64,000 nucleotides of DNA from Terfezia claveryi (Eukaryota; Ascomycota; Pezizomycetes; Pezizales; Pezizaceae), in the NCBI GenBank assembly GCA_015179025.1, contig WHUX01000087.1, positions 155,074-219,073 of the forward strand. The letters are read 5' to 3'. The position numbers were made by a program, and so were the translations under genes. The notes under the pieces were generated by a model. That model was not told the DNA's origin. It searched no databases and saw only the letters and a list, made by a program, of their open reading frames with translations. This document shows positions 32,088 to 43,250 of the stretch, one piece after another. Positions within the stretch are counted from its first letter, which is position 1. The number at the start of each line of letters is the position of its first letter.

Positions 32088-34022
32088 ATGTCTATTGCTC
32101 AAGATCATACTGAGACTGATCTCAACCAGTTTCATCCTCTAGGGTCCGCTCCATCTCCAAGTGCTATTGAAGCATTTTCTGGTACTGCCCGCACCAACTT
32201 TGAATAGTATTTGTATACAATAAGTAACAAATCTCGCTTGACTTTTGAGAAGTAATAACCCTGAAATTATCTAGTATAATAGTGACTAATAAATGCTATC
32301 TAGGTATCGCAAAATTAAGGCATACCTTCGAGATCCAAATCTAAAGGCTGCTAAAGGCAATACAATAGAAATTAAGCTACGATCAAAGGCACTCAAGGAA
32401 TATGAGCTACAAAATAATGCTTTATATTTTATTGCTGGGAAAAATAATCAATGAGTAGTCTTAGAGCATGACGCATTTGACGTTATTGTACATACTCATG
32501 ATGCATTAATGCATGCAGGCAAGAACAAAACCTATGCAACTATTAGTGAGAAGTACTATGGAATTAATCATAAGGAGGTATAGTTAAGTCTGAATCTACT
32601 TAGTATATATTAATATTAATTTTTGGTATTGGTTATGGAACTGTTACAGCATTGTCAACTATGTGCACGTAATAAACCAAGTCAAAGTCGTGGTCCACTA
32701 CAACCAATCATTATTAATAATCTTTGGGAAGGAGTACAAATTGATCTAATCGATATGCGAGCTAATCCAGATGGGGAATACTAATGGATTTTACATATTC
32801 GCGATCATTTTAGTAAATTTTCCAGTGCTTATCCTTTAAAGTCTAAGGAAAGTACTGAAGTTGCTAATATCCTCCTCATGTAGATTGGACAATTTGGTCC
32901 ACCAAAAATTCTTCAATGCGACAATAGTAATGAGTTTAAAGGTGAAGTAATTGTTATTATAGAATATCATGGAATTTCTTTAATATGAGGACGTCCACGC
33001 CCTCCTCAAATACAAGGAATGATAGAACAAGCAAATGCTGTTCTAAAGCAGAAGATTCGAATAGCCAAAGCTAAATCAGGTAACAATCGATGGGTATAGA
33101 TTTTACCTATTGTAATTTTAGCAATGAATCAACAAGTAAGTAATTATTTCTAATACTCAGGCTAGTCTTATAATAATGAAACTAATAATATTAGATTCAC
33201 TCGACAACTAGATATAGTCCATATGAAGTTGTATTTAAACAAAAAGTACATCATCTTCCAGGTCGTTTATCTCCAATCCTAGATGCAAATGATAAGGAAG
33301 TAGAGAATGATGATAAGGAAGTAGAGGATGAGGATAATAAAGAGGAGGAGGAGGATGAGGAGGAAGGGGAGGAGGAGGAGGAAGAGGAAGAAGATGATGA
33401 GGAAGATGATGAGCAAGAGGAGGATAATGAGGAGAATGAGGAGGAGGAGGATGATGAGGAAAACAGTTTGATTGAACCTTCAAGTCAATCTACTTCTGTT
33501 CAACTTGAACTTCCTACTGGCAGTACCGATATTATGCTAGCAAAAGTCCGCAAACGTACTACAACAGCTCGGAAGAAAATGTCAAATCGATATATTCAAC
33601 AGCACAAAATAGATACCTTCATAATAGGTGATCTCGTCAGCTTACGAATTCCTGGTATTGATTGAGCTTCTACTGACTATCGCTGAATTTTTTGTAGAGT
33701 TGTCTACAAGCCTCATCCTGACCGACATCAGCTATATAGTGAATATGGCCTGTTAGATCGATACTATCCCACTAGCTAATTGGAGCGGCTTCCTTCCAGT
33801 ATTAGACTATCCTACCTTGAGTCTATTCCATTAGAATGGCAAAGTCAAAAACCAAAGTCGCTGTATGAAGTTGCACGTCTTGCCTCTGCTGGATCTATAG
33901 TTCTCTACAAATGCAAAGGCCTATGTTCTGACCATCGCTGCCAATGCAAAAAAGAAGGACGTTCATGTACTGCCTATTGTCATACTAGATCAGAGCCGTA
34001 CCCATATACGAATTCAATATAA
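32088..34022 (+). pseudogene. Ginger/KRBA2-like DDE integrase gene with introns, decayed
   Basis: Not an LTR element: an integrase-only gene. ATG at 32088 (MSIAQDHTETDLNQF). H2C2 finger HTHDALMHAGKNKTYATI ... HCQLCARNKPSQSRGP near 32490-32690. DDE residues in VQIDLIDMR, ILQCDNSNEFKG and IQGMIEQANAVLKQKI. A canonical 59-base intron (33136-33194, GTAAGT...TTAG) joins MNQQ to IHSTTRYSPYEVVFKQK. A Glu/Asp-only stretch of about 45 residues follows, then DLVSLRIPGID and YSEYGLLDRYY (GPY-like). The Cys-rich end is CKGLCSDHRCQCKKEGRSC. That architecture is known from KRBA2-like/Ginger transposases. At least seven stops (TGA, TAG, TAA at Arg, Gln or Trp sites) make it a pseudogene. A second intron probably lies near 32578-32640. 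Confidence 0.75.
33136..33194 (+). other. Spliceosomal intron in the integrase gene
   Basis: GTAAGT donor, TTAG acceptor, A+T-rich body with CTAATA before the acceptor. Removal keeps the frame between MNQQ and IHSTTRYSP, a motif normally continuous in integrases. Confidence 0.85.
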
Positions 34023-34250
34023 GAGCTAGCAGGATGTTAAACAAGCGGGGATTGAGCAAGTGGGTATGAGAATTGAGTAAGCGGGGGATTGAGGAAGTGG
34101 GTATGAGGATTGAGCAAGCGGGGGATTGAGCAAGTGGGTATGAGGATTAAGCAAGTGGGGGATTGAGCAAGTAAGTATGGGGATTGAGCAAGTGGAGGAT
34201 TGGGCAAGCGGAGGATTGAGCAAGCGGGAGATGGCAGAGCTTTTCTTATA
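34023..34250. repeat. Minisatellite of GGGGATTGAGCAAG words
   Basis: About six to eight alternating units built from GATTGAGCAAG(C/T)GGGGGATTG and AAGTGGGTATGAG, roughly 16 and 32 bases. Encoded open frames on the minus strand are repeat artefacts. Confidence 0.8.
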
Positions 34251-34398
34251 TATATATTCTGGTCTGTTAATACAATGCTCAGAGTAGAAGATTTCTTGTA
34301 TTCCCTGAAAATACTAATCACCTAGAATCGCCGCTTCTATAGTGTGTGCTACGATGTGAGCGAGTTTTTGTGCCATTGACAACTCACTGAGCTGGCGT

Positions 34399-34735
34399 TT
34401 ATGTCTTTGAGCCTGCAATCAGGGGTCCCTATTAGCCTGCAATCAGGGGTCCCTATTAGCCTGCAATCGGAGGTCCCTATTAGCCTGCAATTGGGGGTCC
34501 CTATTAGCCTGCAATCAGGGGTCCCTATTAGCCTACAATCAGGGGTCCCTATTAGTCTGGATATCCGCGTCCATATGAGTATATAATTGGAGTTCTTTCT
34601 TAGCCTAGATATTCATATCCATATGAGCCTGCAATCGGGGCCTGCAATCGGGGGTCCTTCTTAGCCTGTATATCTGCATCCATATGAGAAATCATCTGCC
34701 TCAGTCTGCGTCATGTAGCGTCCACTTCCATCATA
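34399..34735. repeat. 24-base minisatellite GCCTGCAATCAGGGGTCC
   Basis: Six or seven copies of the 24-base unit ending CTATTA at 34405-34557, then degenerate copies interleaved with a TCCATATGAG word to about 34690. No coding. Confidence 0.85.
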
Positions 34736-34870
34736 CTTCCTAGCATAAAACACACCAATATCTAGAGCTGGCAAAAGCATGAAAAAACCAATATACAGAG
34801 CCAGCGGAAGCATGAAAAACACCAATATATAGCGCCAGCGGAAGTATGCAAAATACTAGTATACATGCAC
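34736..34870. repeat. Three copies of a 36-base AGCCAGCGGAAGCATG repeat
   Basis: Units hold ACCAATAT-TAGAG and CCAGCGGAAGCATG. The same unit makes up the arms of the hairpin at 36622-36884, two kilobases away. Confidence 0.8.
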
Positions 34871-34909
34871 TCATTGTAAATTTCCCTATTGTTTATTATG
34901 TACATAGAT

Positions 34910-34992
34910 TATAGAAATAGATAATAGAAATAAATAATAGAAATAGATAATAGAAATGGATAATAGAAATAGATAATAGAAATAGATACAAA
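34910..34992. repeat. 13-base microsatellite GATAATAGAAATA
   Basis: Six near-perfect tandem copies. Confidence 0.85.
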
Positions 34993-35144
34993 CCTAAAGT
35001 TCACTGCTGCCATTGCCTATATGGTATGTAGGTTGGTTAGCATCTATAGCAAAGGTATAGGGAGTAAGGTACTTACTTTTATCACCCAAAGAGCCTAGCC
35101 CTAGCCAGTCATGATATATAAGAAGATAGGAAAATAAGAATACA

Positions 35145-35992
35145 AAGAAAAAAACCCTCCCCCTCCCTTCCTACCCCCTGCCCCACCTCCCCACCTCACC
35201 CCTTACCCCCCCTACCCCACCTCCCCCACCTCCTCCCCTACCCCACCTCCCCACCTCCCCCCTACCCTACCTCCCCACCTCCCCCCCTACCCTACCTCCC
35301 CACCTCCCCCCCTACCCCCCTACCCTACCTCTCCACCTCCCCTCTACCCCCCTACCCCTCCTCCCTACCTCCCCCCTACCCCACCTCCCCCCCTACCCCC
35401 CTACCCCCCTACCCCCTGCCCCACCTCCCCCTCCTGCCCCTAGTCCCTCCTGCCACCAGCCCTCCCCTCCCACCACCAGCTCCCGCTACCAGCTCTCCCC
35501 GCTGCCAGCCCTCCCCTCCCCTCCCGCTCCCAGTCCCTTCTACCGCCAGTTCCTCCCGCTGCCAGCCCTTGCCCCCGCCGCCAGCCCCACCCCCCAGTCC
35601 CTTCCGCCGCCAGTGCCCCCACTGTCAGTCCTTCCCGCCGCTAGTCCCTCCCGCTGCCAGCCCTTGCCCCTGCCACCAGCCTCTGCCGCCAGTCTCTCCC
35701 GCCGCTAGCCCTTGCCCCTGCCCCCAGTCCCTCCCGCCGCCACCCCTTGCCCCTACCACCAGCCCCTGCCCCCAGTCCCTCCGCCGCTAGCCCTTGCCCC
35801 CGCTGCCAGTCCCTCCCGCTACCAGCTCTTATACAATAACCCCCCTAAGCTGTCCCGCCACCAGCTCTCCTTACAATAACTCCCCCCCAAGCCCTCCCTC
35901 TACCAGCTCTCCCACAATAACTCCCCCCAGAAAAAGAACCAACTACACTTTTTTATTTTTTTTATTTTTTTTTAATATTTTTTTTTTTTTCC
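35145..35992 (+). repeat. Pyrimidine-rich low-complexity tract ending in poly-T
   Basis: More than 700 bases of C/T-rich DNA on the plus strand: CCCCTACCCCACCTCC-type units (35145-35440), then CGCCGCCAGTCCCT-type units of about 15-30 bases (35440-35930). A T-rich run follows (about 35948-35992). Frames on either strand are Pro-rich or Gly-rich artefacts. Such tracts can form triplex DNA; that is inference. Confidence 0.85.
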
Positions 35993-36098
35993 ATGATCAC
36001 TTCCAATCATCCTATTTATAAGCATCCGTTATTGACCTACAATCAGGGTCAACCCACCCATCAGCCCACCTAACTTTTTTCTTTTTTAACAAAGAAAA

Positions 36099-36389
36099 TT
36101 AGTGACGAAGACGATAGGCTAGTAAGGGTAGTATTTGCACATTTTCTTCTTGAAGACATGTCAATTGCTCATGGCAGTATTCCTCAATGCACAAATGCTT
36201 CAATTGGTCAGTGCAATACCGTAAAACGCATTCCTCCTTAAACTCTGCCAGAACTTGTAGATCTATAGATTTTTGCAGCTTTGTATCAAGATCTATCCGA
36301 CTATTAATGGTCGTCTGTCTGGCCATAGTTATGGTAGTGGCCAAAGTTGCCGCCAACATGGTAAGGAAGATGATAATAAAGTAAAGCAT
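36099..36389 (-). CDS. Possible small Cys-rich protein, 96 residues
   Basis: MLYFIIIFLTMLAATLATT is a plausible signal or membrane segment. A charged middle follows, and then CVLRYCTDQLKHLCIEEYC with further Cys gives six Cys within 35 residues. Secreted Cys-rich proteins of this size are common in fungi. Against it: it lies in a minisatellite cluster and no promoter, intron or homolog is visible. Function unknown. Confidence 0.3.
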   Translation of the reverse strand: MLYFIIIFLTMLAATLATTITMARQTTINSRIDLDTKLQKSIDLQVLAEFKEECVLRYCTDQLKHLCIEEYCHEQLTCLQEENVQILPLLAYRLRH

Positions 36390-36621
36390 ATTGATAGAGG
36401 TATTGTATTTATAGGTGGATATTATGGATGTTATTCTGTGGATGTATGCTATTCTAGTTATAGAATGTTATACTATAGAAGATGTTGTGCTAGAGAGGAT
36501 GTTGTGCTATAGGGGTATCCATCGAGAGGCCAGTGCCCGCCAACTGTTAGTGTTGTTACTGCTTCTGACTTAGTTGCTGCTGCAATGCACATGGAGCTTG
36601 TATTAGTGGTCCATGGGATAT
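36390..36621. other. Short GATGTTGTGCTA-type repeats and unassigned DNA
   Basis: GATGTTGTGCTA(G/T) occurs twice and TATTATGGATGT is followed by related words. No gene seen. The segment CCAGTGCCCGCCAACTG at about 36529 has an inverted look-alike (TTGGCGGACTGGGAG) at 49554, after the tRNA-like sequence. Confidence 0.4.
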
Positions 36622-36884
36622 AGAAATGATGGCTTTTCGGCCTCTATATATGCATGCAATTCATGCTTCCGCTGGCTCTAGATATTGGTGTTTTGTATGC
36701 TTCTGCTGGCGCTATGTATTGGTGGTTTTCATGCTTTCGCTAGCTCTAGGTATTGGTGTTTTGCATGCTTCCGCTGGTGCTATATACCAGCGAAAGCATG
36801 CAAAACACCAATATCTAGAGCCAGCGGAAGCATGAATTGCATGCATATATAGAGGCCAAAAAGCCATCATTTCTATATATTTGT
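36622..36884. repeat. Long inverted repeat (hairpin) built from the 36-base unit
   Basis: Left arm from 36622 (AGAAATGATGGCTTTTCGGC) through CATGCTTCCGCTGGCTCTAG. The right arm is its reverse complement, ending GCCAAAAAGCCATCATTTCT near 36880. Arms are about 85 bases with few mismatches. The loop contains two or three further inverted 36-base units, so alternative hairpins are possible. Confidence 0.85.
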
Positions 36885-37109
36885 CTTCTTATTCGTTTCC
36901 CATATATGGGTATTTTCTCCTTTGTGCTAGGTTTTGCCAATTGCAGGAGGAGCCCCAACTGATGCGGCGGGATGATTGTAGGTAAGACATGTAATCTGGT
37001 TTTAAGGCAGTACCAGTCGATCTGACTGTAATGGCTGGCGGCAAGACACGGCAAGTCCCTATTTCCAAGGTGTTCCCAGCTGGGACTTAAAGCTTTTCTC
37101 CTGTTCATT
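36885..37109. other. Unassigned DNA
   Basis: No motif recognised. The minus-strand frame that runs through it begins in the minisatellite to the right and is not a convincing gene. Confidence 0.4.
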
Positions 37110-37340
37110 CCTTCCAAATAATTTTGCTCGCTCAATTCTACCCTGGTTTGCTTGCTCATTTTCTCGCTCATTTGCTCGCTCATTTTCTCGCTCATTTGCT
37201 CACTCATTTTCTCACTGATTTGCTTGCTCGATTCTAGGCTGATTTGCTCACTAGATAGTATGCTGATTTGCTACTCGATTCTAGGATGATTTGTTCACTC
37301 GATTATATGCTGATTTGCTCGCTCGATTATTGGCAATGAG
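37110..37340 (-). repeat. 24-base minisatellite GAGCGAGCAAATCAGC
   Basis: On the minus strand about nine units of the form GAGCGAGCAAATCAGCCTAG plus AATC. An 8-residue SEQMSEKM repeat is encoded in one frame because 24 is divisible by three. The same unit reappears at 49690-49955, so C2 and the 29-base satellite lie between two blocks of one minisatellite. Confidence 0.85.
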
Positions 37341-37393
37341 GTTGCCAATTTCAATTGGTACGAAGTTGTTATTTATTTTCTCCCGCATTGTAC

Positions 37394-38844
37394 TGTCACG
37401 GGGCCCTATTAACTGATAGCGCTCTTGCAACTATTAGGACGGCCGTAATTTCCTGCCGCAACGATATCTATTCCGCAACACAGAATATCAATCCTATAGC
37501 AGTAAAGTTTAGTCTAACAGTAGTTCCTACGATGGATCTTATTTCGCAATACAAAATAAATCCTATGTCACTTAAATGTAAAGTTAATTCAAGACTTAGA
37601 ACTTTGTAGGCTTCGTGTACTCAAGGTGCTCTTGCTTTCGAATACTCGCTGGTGGTAGAATAAATTCAACTGGAACTACTTGCACTATTTATATCTCGCA
37701 GTTTGTAGATATTCTTATGATAAAAATATTTTATAAAATGCGGACCTACCTGTCACCTTGGAATTTCTTCCTAAGTGTTATGCCATCCACACCTTTGTTA
37801 ATGCAGTTGCTATCTCACTCGTTGTACAGGTTACTAACCCGAACGTAGAGAATATTCCCATGTCTACATGTTATACGTACTTGCTTATAGCTCGCTTATC
37901 CCATTAAAGAATTCTTATCCGAGACAACTAAATTCAATTCCAGATACGTTACCAATCCCCGATACTATCGAATTACCATCCGACAATATCCGAAGGCATC
38001 TAATTATGTTTCCGGCAATATTCACTTAATAGTGTCTAGTGTCCATTGAAAATAATTTTCAACTGCATATAACTCTATGAATAGAGAACCGTGGGTCACA
38101 AGTAGATTACCATTGGAAAGGTATCAACGCATAGAAGATTATAGAATCTTAGTTTATTCGATACCCAAATTATTCACGGAGTTATTACCAATAATAAGTA
38201 AACCTCCTCGTGGACCTATATGACCATATTAAAAGTCTTATATCTCCATGAGTTTAATCCGATCATAAAAAGGATTGCAGAAATGGAATCAGGACAAGAG
38301 TAGGCCTAGATAGAACCTTGAAACATTAAATTTGGAGAACTTTATGTTTTGGCCCTACCTTTGGCCTCTGTCCTGGGCGCACTCCCTTATAGTGTCACCG
38401 GACGCACTTTGGTCTAAAGTGCGCCCTCGGTCCTTCATTTTTTTAGTTATTTTTACCGAATTATTTTCCTGCAGTTCAGGGTAATAATTCAATATTCAGG
38501 GTAACGCCAAGACTTCAGGGTAACAGCTAATATAGCTAGCATATATATGCATATAGTCAGCATATTAATCTGAGTATAACTATTGAACCGTTAATCGGAT
38601 TCTTATGAAACTTAAACCGTAGCTCCTCAAGGGTCTATGGACGTTCCATAAGGGTCTTAACCATCTAGGATGATTATAAACTACTCCGAGGTTCATACCC
38701 GTTTCATATACTTAACTCTTATAGATAAGTATTAGAAACGTTTGCACCACACTGCTAAGAGTGTACCTAGAGTTCATATAGATTCTAGGGTCGTTCTATA
38801 AGGGCCCAAGTACCTTTGGTAGGGCTGGATGTCACCCCGTGACA
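37394..38844 (-). repeat. 3' LTR of C2
   Basis: 1451 bases. The plus-strand view starts TGTCACGGGGCCC and ends CCCCGTGACA. Next to it inside the element the minus strand reads AAGGGGGGAGGCAC, the polypurine tract. Confidence 0.93.
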
Positions 38845-39086
38845 GTGCCTCCCCCCTTAAGGTTCTTGTCCGCAAGAACCTAATTGATCATGCAATCAGA
38901 ATCATTATTGCTACTAACAACAATGGATGGGGCTTGAGGACCAGTCCTCATATACGACAGCCAAAACATAGCTGCGTACGTCTCATTGCACCCCTGGGAC
39001 AATATGGCATAAGAAATACAGGTAAAACAAAAACGTAAAGATAATTCAAAAAACCTAATGCCTAATATAGGAAAAAAGAAAAATCC
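38845..39086 (-). promoter_or_regulatory. C2 3' untranslated region and polypurine tract
   Basis: Non-coding A/T-rich DNA equivalent to 27670-27913 of C1. The purine run AAGGGGGGAGG at about 38848-38860 is the plus-strand primer. Confidence 0.8.
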
Positions 39087-40650
39087 TCACAAGATAACAT
39101 CAGGGTCCCGAGGCTTACGAGGATTATCCAGATGGAATTTTCGAATTAAATCGGCTGCTCCATCCTTCAGTTCTCATATGGTTCCCATGTGTCGTCATCA
39201 GGACCGTAACCCTTCCAAGAGACTAAATACATAACCCGTCCCTTCCTGAGCTCACTCGTCCTAACCTTTTCCACCTGGTATTCCGATTCTTCGAGGTCGA
39301 CTGGAGGGGTGTTGGTGAGCGTCTGCCGGCAATCGTATTAAGGTGGTAGGGTTCCAACAAACTAATATGAAAAACTGGGTGAGTTTTGCCTGTACTTGGG
39401 GGAAGCTCTAACTCATAGGCATAAGTGCCAATAAGCTGTTTAATTCAAAACTTCCCTCGTAACTTGTAGTCAAGCTTCTTGGTCGGATGCCTTATTTTGA
39501 TGTTCTTTGCATTGACCATGACCCAATCTCCTACTTTGAATGTCGGTTCCTTTTCTGCTACCTTGAGATTGTAATATTTGGATATCCGGTCCTGCACTGC
39601 CTTCATGTTCTCCCTCATAGCCTCCCTCATTGCGTCTAAGGTTTCGACTGTCTTGACTGCCTCAGGGTTGTTTGATTCAGTTGAGGCTTCGGTTGGGTTC
39701 TGAAAATTATTTTCTGGGTGTTGAGCCTATGCGGCAAAGAATGGTGTGAGTTTGGTACTAGAATGGACAGTGTTATTATAACAGAACTCGGCAAATAGTA
39801 ATAACTCGACCCAGTCATCCTGATCCCAACAGCAATACGTCCGTAGATAATGCTCAAGGGTCTGGTTGACTCGTTCGGTTTAACCATCGTTCTGGGGGTG
39901 ATATGCCGAGGACTTATCCAACTCAACTCCTAATAACTGCATTACTTCCATCCAAAACGAACTTGTAAACACCGAGTCCCGATCCGAAACAACCCTCTTT
40001 GGTAATCCGTACAGCCTCCAAACCTCCTTGACAAATATCCCAGCCAACTCTTTTGCCTTCCGGTTCTTTAAGGGAATGAAATGTGACATCTTAGTAAACC
40101 TATCAACAATAACCCAGATCTGATTATACCCTTTGACTGGTGGTAAATCAGTGATGAAATCCATCGAAATGTGTTCCCACGCCTATAGGGGATTGGAAGA
40201 GGTACGAGCTTGCCATATTTCTTGTGTCTTGCAGTCTTGTTTCTTTGGCAAGCATCGCATGTGCGAACATAGTTTCGTACCCAGTCTTCCATTTAGGCCA
40301 GTAGTAATTTCGTTTCATGAGCTCAAGGGTTTTGTCACATCCGAAATGACCTGCAACTTTAGCATCATGCACTGGAAAGCCACTTTCAACTTAAGGAGTT
40401 GTTGTAGGTATATATAGGCACGTTCATAGGTTACCATGTCATCTTCTAAACCGTAATGATCGAGTCAGATACTCCTTGCCAAACTTCAACGCGTTCCGAA
40501 TCCCTAACCATTGTCATCCTTGAGGCCAGCCTCTGGATCTCTTTGAGCAACTTGATTCTTCTGTTTGTGAGGCCTTCACTGCCATAATGTGGCTTTACTA
40601 GACTCTCCTCACTTGTTCCTAGTTGGAATTGACCAGGCTTGAACATCCGA
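39087..40650 (-). pseudogene. C2 integrase and chromodomain
   Basis: [20 protein letters not shown] and [17 protein letters not shown] (H2C2), then [33 protein letters not shown] and AYHPQNDG (DDE core). KVGDWVMVNAKNIK follows, and a chromodomain near 39110-39310 ending at TGA 39087-39089. The QTE of the Glu motif reads PQNDG-stop here. Frame shifts near 40150, 39890 and 39640 prevent a single product. Confidence 0.9.
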
Positions 40651-41960
40651 ATCGTGTGGTCCTGCTTCTCTCCCCCTCCTTCGAGGTCAGGATCAACCTG
40701 ACGAGAAAGGCATCTGCTTTGCCATTTTTATCACCTGGGCGGTAGATGATTCTAAAATTAAATTGGCTTAGTATTTCCGCCCATCTGGCCTGCCTTCGAT
40801 TGAGTATTTTAGTGGAATTAAAGTACTCAAGGTTCTTGTGATCTTATACACAATTATCTCCTCCGGGGCACCCATGAGAAAATGTCTCCATTCCTGGAAA
40901 CAATTGACAATTAGACCATCTCTTTGTCATGGAATCGTAATTAAGTTCTGCTGGGATAAAGCGTTTCGAATAGTACCTACTGGGTGCCAACGACCATCTG
41001 GTTCTTTTTGGGATAGAATACCAGCTTTGCTAGATCAGACGCGTCTGTCTCGATCATTTTTGGTCGTTCTGGTGATAATGGCATAGTATCGGAGAGTGGT
41101 GAACCTATATTTAACTCATCGAAGGCCTGTTGACACTGCTGTATCCAGTTCCAAGGAACTCCATTGTGCGTTAGTGTCTGAATCGGCAAAGCCAAACTAC
41201 TAAAGCCTTGAATAAACCGGCGATAGAAATTAGCAAACCAATAAACCTCTGCACTTCTTTGACGTTCCGAGGAGCCTGCCAGGCGAGGATGTCCTCGACT
41301 TTCCTCTGCCCCATTTGTATCCCCTTTATACCTACTTTAAATCCCATGAATTCAACTTCTGGGACATGGAAGATACACTTGTCTATGTTGACACAAAGGT
41401 TATTCTCCGTTAGTTTCTGCAGCACCCAACGGACGAGCTCGACATGTTCTTCCTCTATTTGGGTATAAATGAGGATATCATCAATATATACAACTATTCC
41501 TCGGTCAATTCGTTCCGATAGAATATTGTTAACATGTCGCTGGAAAACAGATGGCGCATTAGTTAGCCCAAAAGGCATAACCGTATATTCGTATAAGCCA
41601 TATCTTGTCTTGAATACTGTTTTCCACTCGTCTCCAGCTGCTATTCTGAGTAGGTTAAACCCAAGTTTGAGATCGAGTTTGGAGAAAACCTGTGAAGTAC
41701 CAACTTGTTCCATTAGGGTAGTCATAAGTGGTAGGGGATACTTGTCTTTTTTGGTTATGCATTGAGCCCTCTATAGTCTACGACTATTCTGAGCTTGCCA
41801 TTTGGCTGTTTGGCGAAGAATATAGGAGCGCCAGCACTGCTTTTGCTCGGTCTTATCTTGCCAGTTCGGAGCATCTCATCTAGGTATTCTTTGAGAAGCT
41901 CCAATTCATCAGGGGAGAGGGGTATAGTTTTCCTGATGGGGACTCTTTCCTTCTTCTAAC
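40651..41960 (-). pseudogene. C2 reverse transcriptase and RNase H
   Basis: [54 protein letters not shown], catalytic VVYIDDILIYTQ (about 41490), GIKGIQMGQRKVEDIL, then RNase H ETDASDLAK and HKNLEYFN. An 184-residue stretch (41171-41725) is open and includes RIDRGIVVYI where C1 has a stop. A shift near 41190 separates RNase H, and another near 41930 lies at the domain start. Confidence 0.92.
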
Positions 41961-43250
41961 TCAATTGTCATGTCTTGTGGACCGTGTGTGGGAAGGGCGG
42001 ATTGCAACTCCTTTCCAAAGATTTTTACAAAATCCCTATACTGTATTGGCAATCGATCAGCAAGTTCATGGATATTTTCAGTCGCTGTTATTTTTATAAC
42101 CTTGCGAACGTCTCCATTAGCGAACTTCTGATAATCCCATTCCCCTATTTCAATTAATCCGACATATTGAGTCTCTGCAAGTAATTCATCAAAGTCAGCG
42201 AAATCAGTAACCTCCTCAATTTCCAATACTCTTTTTAGCTTGAGTCCATAAGGAGTGGTGACCCGTAGCTTATCACAATTGGCTTTAATCCAATCCATCC
42301 CCAAAATGAGTGGAAGACCTGGTTCGAGGCACGCAACCTCAGTTACCAGGTCAAGAGTTTTGTTTCGTCCCGATCTTGCATCTGGGACCTCCATCTGCAG
42401 GTTCTGAACCTGCACTGTGCCAGACCTCTTGAGAATCGAGCCGTCGGCGCTCTCTAATCTCAGTCTTTTCTCCCTCTTAACTCAAGGCAGCATCATCTGT
42501 TCAATGAAAGAAGAATCAAAAATGATGTCTTCTGCGTCAGTATCAACTAAAGCATTAATGGAAATTTCGCGTTTATTTCCTCCGTACATCCAAGATAACT
42601 TAACAGAGATAAGAAATTTCAGTCCTTCACGCTTCAATACCTTCGCACCCGATTTTCCTGCCAAAGAGAGATCCTTAATTCCATCCAATGAAATATCTGG
42701 CAACACCACCTTTCGTGGTCTTTTTTCGAGTATGCCAATATAAGGAGCCACCTCATCATCAGCTTTTCTTTTTGTCCCTTTTTTTGCGTTTTTATTTGAT
42801 AAAGAAAGAGAAGAAATAGCAGAAGAAGACAAATTGCGAGAAACAGAACTAATCAAAATAGGGTTAATATCCATCGGTTCCCCTTCATATTCCTCCTTCT
42901 AACTGCCAACAGAGATGCCATTCCTTATAACACAAATAGAAAACCAATCCTGCGAGACTATCCGACCCGACGTACTAGATAGCCCACATCCCTAACAGTC
43001 CGAATTTTCTCTATAATCTAACTCATCCTCACTAACAATGTGCCCATACTGAACCTCAAGTGGCGCTACTACAGCCGCTCCTGCAGACACTGTGGCCACT
43101 TTCTTTGCCTCCTCTTTACCTTTTCCCTTTCCCTTTACCTTTGACTCATCCATAACCTTCCAACCAATTGAACAGTCACCCATCATGTGAGTTTTGTCCC
43201 CACACTTGATGCACTGTCTATCCTTTTTCCGAGCCTGTCGCATTGCATAT
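41961..43250 (-). pseudogene. C2 zinc knuckle and protease
   Basis: The zinc knuckle CIKCGDKTHMMGDC (43172-43213) is intact. It is followed by a Lys/Gly repeat KVKGKGKGKEEAKK, TAG (shared with C1) at about 42992, then the protease with ALVDTDAEDIIFDSSF. The catalytic Asp-Thr-Gly has become Asp-Thr-Asp, so the enzyme would be dead. A TGA shared with C1 follows at about 42480. LEPGLPLILGMDWIKANC is intact. Confidence 0.87.

Noticed and set aside
33235..33483. Pro-rich minus-strand frame
   Set aside because: Antisense of the acidic run in the integrase gene.
31584..34266. TATATAT-TTCTGGTC(C/T)GTT found at both ends of the integrase gene as a target duplication
   Set aside because: The match is short and imperfect and partly A/T repeat; too long for a DNA transposon duplication and not at defined termini.
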